Shown here: positions 31,994-40,045 of the stretch, one piece after another
Layout of the letters: each line of letters begins with the position of its first letter
Position numbering within the stretch: the stretch's first letter is position 1
Assembly (NCBI GenBank): GCA_902795675.1
Contig: CADBLZ010000113.1
Span: 1 to 41,739 of the forward strand
Direction of reading: 5' to 3'
DNA length: 41,739 bases
From: an uncultured Erysipelotrichaceae bacterium
Lineage (GTDB): Bacteria > Bacillota_I > Bacilli_A > RF39 > UBA660
Translations under genes and position numbers: made by a program
The notes under the pieces: generated by a model
What the model saw: the letters and a program-made list of their open reading frames with translations, nothing else
Database searches by the model: none
What the model was told of the DNA's origin: nothing

Positions 31994-34030
31994 TTAATCT
32001 TCTTCTTGCTCTTCTTTTTGTGTATGCATTGCTTCTATTGATTCGTTAATAGAGTCTTCAATTGTTTTCATGTCATTTAAGATCATTGAGTAACCAATTG
32101 CTGCACCATGTTCATATGGTAATGTTTTGAATTCTTTATTTAGTTTTCTAATATAAGCTACAATTTGTTTTTCTGAGTAACCTACTAAGTAGATTAAGAA
32201 TTCGTTACCATCTGTTCTCATGATATCTGTGTTATCAAGTTGTGTTTTGATTAAGATATTAGCAGCAGATTTAATTTGGTCGTCACCTTTTTCGTAACCT
32301 AATGTATCGTTAATTGTTTGAACTTCATTTAGGTCGATAACCATAGTTGCTTGAGGATAGATTGTATTCTTATTCCAAGCACTTATGTTTTCATTTAAGT
32401 AGTTACGATTTTTAAGTGATGTTAATTGATCGATATATTTTATCTTATCTTCTTTTTTGATTTTCTTAGCTATATGAATCTTCTTAGTTGAACGATATAC
32501 GATAATAGCTGTTATTAGTGCTACAACAGCAATGATAGCTGAGTATCTAACTATTTGACCAATTAGAGTACCACTCTTAATTGTTCTCTTATGGTTATAT
32601 AAACCTTCTACTCTTATTTCTTCTGGATCAAGAGTCATGATATATTTATTAAATAATAAGTATAATGTATCATCATCTTTTACATAGAAGTTATATGTAT
32701 CAGATAGTGTATTTGTATATCTTACATTGTAATTAGATAAGATGTTTTCTTTGTAATAATTAAATGATTCTTTATCTAATAAGATAATACTATCTTTACG
32801 AGCTATCTTTTTAAGATCTTTAGTGTTTTCATATGTTTTAATATCTACACCACCAATTGATGTTAGATATTTTTCTAAGATACTATTCTTTAAAACATAT
32901 ACTGTTTTGTTAGCTAAAGATGAAACAGTAGTTATTACTAATGGATTGTCTTCTTTAGCTACAATTGAGAATGATATGTATGCTAATGAATCTACTTTTT
33001 TGTAGTTAGTATCTAGATTATAGTAGTTATAGAATAAATCTATTTTATTACCTGCAATTGATTCAGTGAATTTAGTGAATGATTTATACTTTGTGAATTT
33101 AAATTCTACATCACTAAATGAACTGAAACGAGAAATATATTCAGATATAATTCCACCATATGATCCACTTGTTAAGATTTCATATGGAGAGTTATTTATG
33201 AAACCATATGTATAACTATAAGCTTGGATTTCATCAATATCTCTATCACTTATATTTAAAGCTTTAACGAAAGTTTTTAATTCATTACGATTAAATACTT
33301 CGTTGAATTCTTTTTCTTTCCATGTTTCATAATACTTTTTAAGTATTTGACTGAATAAGTCATCTTCTTCCATTTCAAATACGAAATACTTATTAATATC
33401 ACTTATATGATAATCGATGTAGTAACTAGATGTAAGAATGGAAGTTAAGTTTTCTTCTAATGGAACAATAACAAAATCAATATCTGTTCCGGCACTTAAT
33501 TCTTGGAATAATGATGCAGAAGTTTCATAGGTTTTGATTACTGTACCAGTAACATCTTTTAATTGTTTAGTTATAATTGGTTCATCTGATGATAAGATAC
33601 CAATTCTTTTTTCTTTTAAGTTATCAACGTTAGTTATAGCATTCTTTTCTTTTGATACAACTACATAATGTTCTGTGTAGAACACTACATCTGAATCATT
33701 TATGTCATAAACAACTTTAAATGATCTTGAACCAACATCTTCGCCATTGTTATATGTTATAGGATTAATTTCTAGATTGTATTCTTTTTCTAAACTATCG
33801 ATAAAGTCATAGAATACACCTGAACCATAAGCACCAAAGACATCAATGTTATTGATAACATTAATACTTTGTACTTTGTTAACGTTTTCAGTTATCCATC
33901 CTCGTTCTTCTACTGTAAGACGATTTTCGTCGTGGATAATAACATTAAATACTATTACACCAATAATAATAAAAACAGCTAATACTATTAATGGTATAAA
34001 GACTTTCTTGTTTAGTCTATATTTTTTCAT
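31994..34030 (-). CDS. Membrane sensor with SBP-like domains and a degenerate GGDEF domain
   Basis: A 678-residue protein. A membrane anchor (about 10-31) precedes two tandem extracytoplasmic domains resembling solute-binding family 3 proteins (about 50-255 and 265-470; for example YGFINNSPYEILTSGSYGGI). A second membrane segment (about 490-512) leads to a cytoplasmic GGDEF-like domain (about 530-660). The first metal aspartate D566 (VIDLNEV) is present, but the signature reads RTDGNEF (605-611), that is DGNEF for GGDEF, so diguanylate cyclase activity is doubtful. It is the middle gene of a tight three-gene operon. Confidence 0.83.
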   Translation of the reverse strand: MKKYRLNKKVFIPLIVLAVFIIIGVIVFNVIIHDENRLTVEERGWITENVNKVQSINVINNIDVFGAYGSGVFYDFIDSLEKEYNLEINPITYNNGEDVGSRSFKVVYDINDSDVVFYTEHYVVVSKEKNAITNVDNLKEKRIGILSSDEPIITKQLKDVTGTVIKTYETSASLFQELSAGTDIDFVIVPLEENLTSILTSSYYIDYHISDINKYFVFEMEEDDLFSQILKKYYETWKEKEFNEVFNRNELKTFVKALNISDRDIDEIQAYSYTYGFINNSPYEILTSGSYGGIISEYISRFSSFSDVEFKFTKYKSFTKFTESIAGNKIDLFYNYYNLDTNYKKVDSLAYISFSIVAKEDNPLVITTVSSLANKTVYVLKNSILEKYLTSIGGVDIKTYENTKDLKKIARKDSIILLDKESFNYYKENILSNYNVRYTNTLSDTYNFYVKDDDTLYLLFNKYIMTLDPEEIRVEGLYNHKRTIKSGTLIGQIVRYSAIIAVVALITAIIVYRSTKKIHIAKKIKKEDKIKYIDQLTSLKNRNYLNENISAWNKNTIYPQATMVIDLNEVQTINDTLGYEKGDDQIKSAANILIKTQLDNTDIMRTDGNEFLIYLVGYSEKQIVAYIRKLNKEFKTLPYEHGAAIGYSMILNDMKTIEDSINESIEAMHTQKEEQEED

Positions 34031-34040
34031 AAGGCACCTG

Positions 34041-34538
34041 CTATTCTGTTGCTTCCTCTGTTGCTGTAGTTACTGGTCGATTGTTATTCCATGATAAGTT
34101 AGCGCTAGGAGCATTCTTTGCACCAGCGATTATGAAACCTGCACTTGTTTCAGATTTATCTTCTTTTAAAGTGAAGTGTAAGTCATATACTGATTTTTCT
34201 TCATCAGTGAAGAAATCTAATGATGTTGCAGCTACATTTTTAGCAGCATCTAAAGGAACGTCAGCATTTAGTTTGATATCAATATAAATGATTTTACCTG
34301 TGCGTTCTACTTCAGCATCAAGTACGCTAGCATCTTCTTCTAATTTTTTTGTGTATTCGCTTAATCTTTCATTTTCAATTTCGTTTCCTTTAATGTCAGA
34401 TAAACGATTACCATATTTGTTATTACCATTACCAACATAGAACATTTCAAATAATACTGTAGCTATTACTATTACACATACTAGTAGGATAGCCATTAGG
34501 ATTGTAAATATACGATGTTCTTTATAAAACTTTTTCAT
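34041..34538 (-). CDS. Small membrane-anchored protein, unknown
   Basis: A 165-residue protein I do not recognise. A basic N-terminus (KKFYKEHR) precedes one membrane segment (about 11-30) and an external domain of about 130 residues with alternating strands (TGKIIYIDIKLNADV, YDLHFTLKED). It ends in a Thr/Glu-rich tail. AGAGGTGG precedes the ATG. It is the first gene of an operon with the sensor (11-nt gap) and YihY, so it may act with the sensor at the cell surface; that is inference. Confidence 0.75.
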   Translation of the reverse strand: MKKFYKEHRIFTILMAILLVCVIVIATVLFEMFYVGNGNNKYGNRLSDIKGNEIENERLSEYTKKLEEDASVLDAEVERTGKIIYIDIKLNADVPLDAAKNVAATSLDFFTDEEKSVYDLHFTLKEDKSETSAGFIIAGAKNAPSANLSWNNNRPVTTATEEATE

Positions 34539-34566
34539 TCTTTTTCCACCTCTTTTAGGTATTTAA

Positions 34567-34595
34567 ATTATACTACATTACGGTGCTTAAAGCAA
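34567..34595 (-). promoter_or_regulatory. Promoter of the three-gene envelope operon
   Basis: On the minus strand, TTGCTT (34590-34595), a 17-bp spacer and TATAAT (34567-34572). It lies just past the ligA terminator. Confidence 0.78.
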
Positions 34596-34598
34596 TAA

Positions 34599-34635
34599 AG
34601 AGAAAAGAAGTTATAGGCTATCTATAACTTCTTTT
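34599..34635 (-). terminator. Terminator of ligA
   Basis: A perfect 14-bp stem (34603-34616 with 34622-34635) with a 5-nt loop. It includes the ligA stop codon. Confidence 0.85.
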
Positions 34636-36596
34636 AGTTTTTGTTCATTCCATATTTCGATATTTAGTTTTTGAGCTTTTTCATACTTAGATCCTGGAGC
34701 ATCACCAACTATTACAACATCAGTTTTCTTTGATACTGAATCAACTGTTACACCGTCATATTTTTCTAGTAAGCTTTTTATTTCGTCTCTAGTCATAAAG
34801 CTGATTGTTCCAGTTATAACAAACTTTTTACCAGATATTAATTCGTTGTTAAGAGTCTTTTCTCCCTTGTATTCCATATTAATACCTATTTCTTTTAGTT
34901 TGTTTATAGTATTGATATTCTTTTCATCTTGGAAGAATTCAACAATATTAGTCGCTAATATTTCACCAATATCAGGGATGTCTTGTAGTTCTTCTTTAGT
35001 TACTTTCATTAAGTTATCTATATTGTTATATTTTTTAGCAAGTATTTTAGCTGTTTTAGCACCTATACCTGGAATACCTATCGCAAATAATAATTTTTCT
35101 AGTGATAAATCTTTAGATCTTTCGATACTTTGGTGAAGATTTTCAACTGATTTTTCTCCATATCCTTCAAGTAATTTAATCTCTTCTTTATAAGTATTGA
35201 AGTTATAGATATCAGTAAATTCTTTGATATAACCTAAGTTATATAGGTCTTCAACAATCTTGTCACCTAAGCCTTCAATATACATTGCTTCTCTTGATGC
35301 AAAGTGAATTATTTTTTCGATATTCATTCTTGGACATTCTTCATTCACGCAATAATAGAAGGCATCTTTTTTTACTAGTTTAGAATGACACATTGGACAT
35401 TCATCAGTCATTTTAAATGGTAATTCATTTTCTGTTCTAGATTGGTAAACTACTTCTTCAACACGAGGAATTACATCACCAGCTTTATATATTTTAACTG
35501 TATCTCCTACTCTAATATCTTTTTGAACACAATAATCTTCGTTATGAAGAGTTGCACGTGATATTAGTGAGCCCATTACCATTACTGGCTCTAGAACAGC
35601 ATTAGGAGTTACGATTCCTGTTCTACCAACAGTGAAGATGATGTCATTTAGTTTTGTTTCAACAATCTCTGCAGGGAATTTATAGGCAACAGCCCATTTA
35701 GGATATCTGATTGTGTTACCTAGTATTTCATGACCTTTTAAGTCATCTAGTTTTATTACAACACCGTCGATATCATATTCTAATGAACTTCTTTGTTCAT
35801 TCTTTTCATGAATGTAATCCATGATTCCATTTATACCATCAACTACACGATTATTAGGATTAGTTCTGAAACCTAAATTCTTCATGAACTCAATGGCTTC
35901 ATGATGAGTTTTAATACCATAATCTTCTGGATTTGGTAAATGGTAAATCCATACTTCTAGGTTTCTTTTAGCAGCTACTCTTGAATCTAGTTGTTTAATT
36001 GAACCTGCAGCAGCATTACGACAGTTTTTAAGTAATGGTTCACCTGTTAGTTTTCTTTCCTCATTAAGTCTATTTAAAGTTGCTTTAGACATGTATATTT
36101 CGCCACGTACTTCGATATCAATTTCTTGATTAAGCTTTTGTGGTACTTCTTTCATTGTACGAACGTTAGCAGTTATGTTTTCGCCTTCAGTACCATTTCC
36201 TCTTGTAGCAGCAGATACAAGAAGACCTTTTTCGTAACGAAGTGATACTGATAAACCATCTATCTTTAATTCACAAACATATTTAGGATCGTTTATTTTT
36301 TCTCTTACATGTTTATCAAAAGAGATTATTTCATCTTCATTAAAGACATCTTGTAAACTCATCATAGGTATTTTATGAATTACTTTACCTAGATCATTAT
36401 TTAGTTCACCTCCAACAAAAGTAGTTGGTGAATCTTTTCTTTTTAATGAAGGATTTTGCTCTTCAAATTCATATATTTCTCTTAGATAATTATCATACTC
36501 TTGGTCAGTTAATGTTGTTGCATTATCTAGTGTGTGATATTCGTAATTAGCTTTTATTAATAAATCAACCAGCTCGTTATATCTTTCTTGTGTCAT
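34611..36596 (-). CDS. ligA: NAD-dependent DNA ligase
   Basis: A 661-residue enzyme that seals nicks during replication and repair. The Ia domain is followed by the adenylation domain with the nucleophile K111 in ELKIDGLS. Further on are an OB fold, a four-cysteine zinc finger (CPMC and CVNEEC, about 397-419), helix-hairpin-helix repeats and a C-terminal BRCT domain (SGKKFVITGT). All parts are present and length is normal. The ATG at 36596 has GGGTGA 5 nt upstream and TGGTATAAT (hexamer 36614-36619) 17 nt away. Confidence 0.97.
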   Translation of the reverse strand: MTQERYNELVDLLIKANYEYHTLDNATTLTDQEYDNYLREIYEFEEQNPSLKRKDSPTTFVGGELNNDLGKVIHKIPMMSLQDVFNEDEIISFDKHVREKINDPKYVCELKIDGLSVSLRYEKGLLVSAATRGNGTEGENITANVRTMKEVPQKLNQEIDIEVRGEIYMSKATLNRLNEERKLTGEPLLKNCRNAAAGSIKQLDSRVAAKRNLEVWIYHLPNPEDYGIKTHHEAIEFMKNLGFRTNPNNRVVDGINGIMDYIHEKNEQRSSLEYDIDGVVIKLDDLKGHEILGNTIRYPKWAVAYKFPAEIVETKLNDIIFTVGRTGIVTPNAVLEPVMVMGSLISRATLHNEDYCVQKDIRVGDTVKIYKAGDVIPRVEEVVYQSRTENELPFKMTDECPMCHSKLVKKDAFYYCVNEECPRMNIEKIIHFASREAMYIEGLGDKIVEDLYNLGYIKEFTDIYNFNTYKEEIKLLEGYGEKSVENLHQSIERSKDLSLEKLLFAIGIPGIGAKTAKILAKKYNNIDNLMKVTKEELQDIPDIGEILATNIVEFFQDEKNINTINKLKEIGINMEYKGEKTLNNELISGKKFVITGTISFMTRDEIKSLLEKYDGVTVDSVSKKTDVVIVGDAPGSKYEKAQKLNIEIWNEQKLKEVIDSL

Positions 36597-36613
36597 AGTT
36601 TTCACCCATCTTT

Positions 36614-36622
36614 ATTATACCA
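36614..36622 (-). promoter_or_regulatory. Extended -10 promoter of ligA
   Basis: TGGTATAAT on the minus strand, 17 nt before the ATG. Confidence 0.65.
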
Positions 36623-36640
36623 AATTAAAGTGTTTATAAT

Positions 36641-36668
36641 AAAAAAATAATAGCTAAGCTATTATTTT
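36641..36668 (-). terminator. Terminator of the nucleotidyltransferase gene
   Basis: A 10-bp stem AAAATAATAG/CTATTATTTT (36644-36653 with 36659-36668) with a 5-nt loop and a further A run. Confidence 0.8.
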
Positions 36669-37564
36669 TATTTCCATAAGTCTTGTGGGTAAACACCAGC
36701 ATTTATTTCATTTTGAATGTGGTTTTGAACGTTTACTGCATCTTCTTTATATGTCATACCGATCCATGTTGCGGTAGTTGAATCAACATCAATTGTTTTA
36801 CCTGATTTGATTTCTTCATCCATAGTATCTGTTAGTAACATTTCATATGATAATAAGTTTTCTTTGTTATTAGTAAATTCATTTAACATATCATTTCCTA
36901 TTGTAGTTAAGATTTCTTGTGTAAAACCATTTATTAACATTGATACTGGAGTATCTAGTGGAACATCAAATTTAGGAATTGATTCATTTAATGGAGTACA
37001 TTCAACATGATCGCCAGCTAAGATACAAGATGATTCAATAATACTTTTAACTGAACCATTTTCATTTGTTAAGATAACTCCTCTTTTTACAGCACCATTT
37101 TCAGATAGTGTTTTAGCAACTGGATAACCAACGATAATGTAGTTATCACTATTATCTAAGTGTTCAGCTAATACTTTGAAAGCGTTATCTCCATAGAAGT
37201 CATCTGATGTTATAACACCAAATTTACCTTCTATTTTATCTCTAGCAACGTAGATTGCATGAGCAGTTCCCCATGGTTTTGTTCTTCCTTCTGGAACTTC
37301 AAAACCTTCAGGAATATCTTCTAGTTTTTGGAATGCATAATCAACTTTTACTTTGCCTTCTAGACGAGCACCAATTGTTGTTTTGAATAAGTCTAAGTAT
37401 TCTTCACGAATTACAAATACTATTTTTGTGAAGCCATATTTTACAGCAGAATAAATTGAGTAATCCATTATGAATTCACCATTTGGACCAACTGGGAATG
37501 TTTGTTTCATTCCCCCAAATCTTGAACCCATTCCGGCAGCTAGTACTACTAAAGTTTTTTCCAT
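36668..37564 (-). CDS. Sugar-phosphate nucleotidyltransferase family protein
   Basis: A 298-residue NTP-transferase fold protein. The nucleotide-binding loop is LAAGMGSRFGGMKQ (8-21), the metal-binding DD is in TSDDFYG, and the end of the sheet has a PWGTAHAIYVAR substrate motif. The fold forms NDP-sugars from a sugar phosphate and an NTP. No C-terminal left-handed helix is present, so it is a core-only enzyme, and the sugar and nucleotide cannot be decided. Its start lies 15 nt after the helicase stop with AGAAGGA upstream, so it is co-transcribed with the helicase. Confidence 0.82.
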   Translation of the reverse strand: MEKTLVVLAAGMGSRFGGMKQTFPVGPNGEFIMDYSIYSAVKYGFTKIVFVIREEYLDLFKTTIGARLEGKVKVDYAFQKLEDIPEGFEVPEGRTKPWGTAHAIYVARDKIEGKFGVITSDDFYGDNAFKVLAEHLDNSDNYIIVGYPVAKTLSENGAVKRGVILTNENGSVKSIIESSCILAGDHVECTPLNESIPKFDVPLDTPVSMLINGFTQEILTTIGNDMLNEFTNNKENLLSYEMLLTDTMDEEIKSGKTIDVDSTTATWIGMTYKEDAVNVQNHIQNEINAGVYPQDLWK

Positions 37565-37579
37565 TTTTTATCCTTCTTT

Positions 37580-39679
37580 CTATTTTTCAACTTTTGTAAT
37601 GCTTGTATGTGTTTTCATTAATCTTCTTATACCAAAGTTTTTGTTGAAAGCAACTGTTATGAAGTCACCATTCACTTCTACTATAACACCTTTACCATAA
37701 GTTGTGTGCATTATTACATCACCTGGTTTGAAATCAACATCAGAGTTCTTTTTGTAAAGGGTTTTTTTATCTGTTTTAGGTTTGTCATCATTAAATAACA
37801 TTTCATTATCAATATCTAGTAGGTTTTGATCTACTTCTTTAATGAATCTACTAGGTGGATTCATTGTATCTTTACCATATAACATTCTTCTTTTAGCATT
37901 ACTGATATATAGTTTTTCTCTAGCTCTTGTTATACCTACATAGCATAGTCTTCTTTCTTCTTCTAAGCCACCTTCTTCAAGGAAGGAGTTTTGGTGTGGG
38001 AAGATACCTTCTTCCATACCTATTAGGAAGACTACATCAAACTCTAAACCTTTAGCACTATGGATAGTCATTAAGGTTACTTGGTCTTCTTCTTCACGAT
38101 GTTCTGTTATATCAGCAATTAAAGATATTTCTTCGAGGAAGTCACTTAGTGATTCACTTCCTGTTCTATCTTCAAATGTTTTAGTAATAGATTTAAATTC
38201 TTCTAGGTTGTCTAAACGTAGATCTGTTTCTAGTGTTTGAGCACTCTCTAGTTCATGTTTAATACCTGTTTTATCTAGTATTAAATCAATTAAATCAGTT
38301 AATGATATGTTTTCTGATTCTTTAGTTAATTCTTCTATTAAATGTTTAAATTCTAGTTCTTTACCTTTATCGATTACTTCAAAGATTGATTTATTTTCAG
38401 TTTTTGCTTGTTGTTCTAGTTTAGCAATAGTCATGTCACCTATACCACGTTTAGGAACATTTATAACTCTTCTTAATGATATGTCATCATTATTATTAAT
38501 TATTAATTTTAAATATGCAATTAAGTCTTTAATTTCTTTACGACTGTAGAAGTAGTATGAACCAACTACACGATATGGCATACCAGCTTTTAAGAACATT
38601 TCTTCAACAAGACGACTTTGAGCGTTAGTTCTATATAGAACACCAATATTAGAATTCTTGTAACCTTCTTGTTGTAATCTTTTTATTTCATTTATAACTA
38701 ATTCTATTTCGTGACGATCATCATAAGCTCTTAAGTATTTTACTTTAGCACCGTCACCTTTTTTACTCCATAAGTTTTTTTCTTTTCTTTCTTGGTTGTT
38801 TTTAATTATAGAGTTAGCTGTATCAAGAATGTTAGTCGTTGAACGATAGTTTTCTTCTAGAGGAATTACTTTAGCATTCTTATAATCTTTTTCAAAGTTA
38901 AGAATGTTATGGAAGTCAGCTCCTCTGAATTTATAAATTGATTGGTCTGGATCACCAACAACAAAGATGTTTTTATGTTTTTTAGCTAACATTTTAGTTA
39001 GTTTATATTGAACATCATTTGTATCTTGATACTCATCTATTAGAATATATTTATATTTATCTTGATAGAATTCAAGTATTTCAGGATGATTCTTAAATAG
39101 TTCAACAGGCATTAGTAATAAGTCATCAAAATCAACTGAGTTATTTTTTATTAACACTTCTTGATAAGCATAGAATACTTCTTTAGCTATTTTCTCAGGT
39201 GGAGTATTAAGGAATCGATCCACTTCAGCGTTTGTTAACATGTTATTTTTGATAAATGATATTTTACTTCTTATATAACCTGGTGTTGTAAATTTAGGAT
39301 CATAACCATTTTCTTTCATGATTTTTTTTATGATTGAGTTAGCATCCTCTGTATCAATTATTGAAAAGTTTTTTTCTAAACCTAAATATTCATAGTTTTC
39401 TCTTATGATACGAACACCAAAGGAATGGAAAGTACCAACAAAAGCATAGTTATTAGGTACAATTTTTTCTAGTCTATCACGCATCTCTTTAGCCGCTTTA
39501 TTGGTAAATGTAATAGCTAAGATTTGGGAAGACAATATACCTTCATTAATTAAATGAGCTATTCTAGTAGTTAATACTTTTGTTTTACCTGAACCAGCAC
39601 CAGCAAGTACTAGAACTGGTCCATCAATTGTTAGAACAGCTTCTTTTTGTTTTTCATTAAGTTCATCTAAATAGTTCAT
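37580..39679 (-). CDS. pcrA: ATP-dependent DNA helicase, UvrD/PcrA family
   Basis: A 699-residue superfamily 1A helicase used in repair and replication. Q motif NEKQKEAV, Walker A GAGSGKT (about 27-33), motif Ia FTNKAAKEM, motif II LIDEYQDTN, motif III GDPDQSIYKFRGA, motif IV LEENYRST, motif V MTIHSAKGLEFDVVF and motif VI YVGITRAREKLYI are all present. The C-terminal segment (GDVIMHTTYGKGVIVE) is the PcrA tail known to bind RNA polymerase. The length suits PcrA. The start codon at 39679 has GTGAGATGAT upstream, and a TGTTATAAT box is 24 nt away. Confidence 0.95.
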   Translation of the reverse strand: MNYLDELNEKQKEAVLTIDGPVLVLAGAGSGKTKVLTTRIAHLINEGILSSQILAITFTNKAAKEMRDRLEKIVPNNYAFVGTFHSFGVRIIRENYEYLGLEKNFSIIDTEDANSIIKKIMKENGYDPKFTTPGYIRSKISFIKNNMLTNAEVDRFLNTPPEKIAKEVFYAYQEVLIKNNSVDFDDLLLMPVELFKNHPEILEFYQDKYKYILIDEYQDTNDVQYKLTKMLAKKHKNIFVVGDPDQSIYKFRGADFHNILNFEKDYKNAKVIPLEENYRSTTNILDTANSIIKNNQERKEKNLWSKKGDGAKVKYLRAYDDRHEIELVINEIKRLQQEGYKNSNIGVLYRTNAQSRLVEEMFLKAGMPYRVVGSYYFYSRKEIKDLIAYLKLIINNNDDISLRRVINVPKRGIGDMTIAKLEQQAKTENKSIFEVIDKGKELEFKHLIEELTKESENISLTDLIDLILDKTGIKHELESAQTLETDLRLDNLEEFKSITKTFEDRTGSESLSDFLEEISLIADITEHREEEDQVTLMTIHSAKGLEFDVVFLIGMEEGIFPHQNSFLEEGGLEEERRLCYVGITRAREKLYISNAKRRMLYGKDTMNPPSRFIKEVDQNLLDIDNEMLFNDDKPKTDKKTLYKKNSDVDFKPGDVIMHTTYGKGVIVEVNGDFITVAFNKNFGIRRLMKTHTSITKVEK

Positions 39680-39703
39680 AGTTGTATCATCTCACTAAGT
39701 CCT

Positions 39704-39712
39704 ATTATAACA
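39704..39712 (-). promoter_or_regulatory. Extended -10 promoter of pcrA
   Basis: TGTTATAAT on the minus strand (hexamer 39704-39709), 24 nt before the ATG. Confidence 0.58.
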
Positions 39713-39722
39713 TTTAGGTATT

Positions 39723-39751
39723 AAAAAAAGTAGATTAAAATCTACTTTTTT
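39723..39751 (-). terminator. Terminator of the 39756-41739 unit
   Basis: A stem AAAAGTAGAT/ATCTACTTTT with a short TAAA loop and an A run giving the U tail. Confidence 0.78.
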
Positions 39752-39755
39752 GTAA

Positions 39756-40043
39756 CTATAAATATTCCATTATATCGACGTTTTTTTCTAGTTTTTCAAT
39801 TAGATCTTCATCGTCATATTTATTGAAGATATTTGTAAATGTTGTGTGATCTAGTAAGAACATGTTATAGAATTTAACAAATGCTACATCATAATTATTA
39901 ATACCTAAATCTTTTAAGTATTTAATATTAGATGATACTAGATCTTTCTTTGCGATGATTTCTTGTTTAGCACGGTCAGGAAAATTTGTGTTTATTAGTT
40001 CAATATATTGATCACTAATTTTTAATTCTTTTAAGAAGTCCAT
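39756..40043 (-). CDS. Small helical protein related to the gene upstream
   Basis: A 95-residue acidic, helical protein with no recognised domain. Its central stretch (SSNIKYLKDLGINNYDVAFV) resembles part of the next gene product (ASNYGYLRRLSVNNDVIYNV), so it looks like one unit of that protein's helical module. GGGGAGG, 7 nt before the ATG, lies inside the last codons of the upstream gene, and the gap is only 2 nt. The two are an operon and translationally coupled. Confidence 0.7.
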   Translation of the reverse strand: MDFLKELKISDQYIELINTNFPDRAKQEIIAKKDLVSSNIKYLKDLGINNYDVAFVKFYNMFLLDHTTFTNIFNKYDDEDLIEKLEKNVDIMEYL

Positions 40044-40045
40044 TT

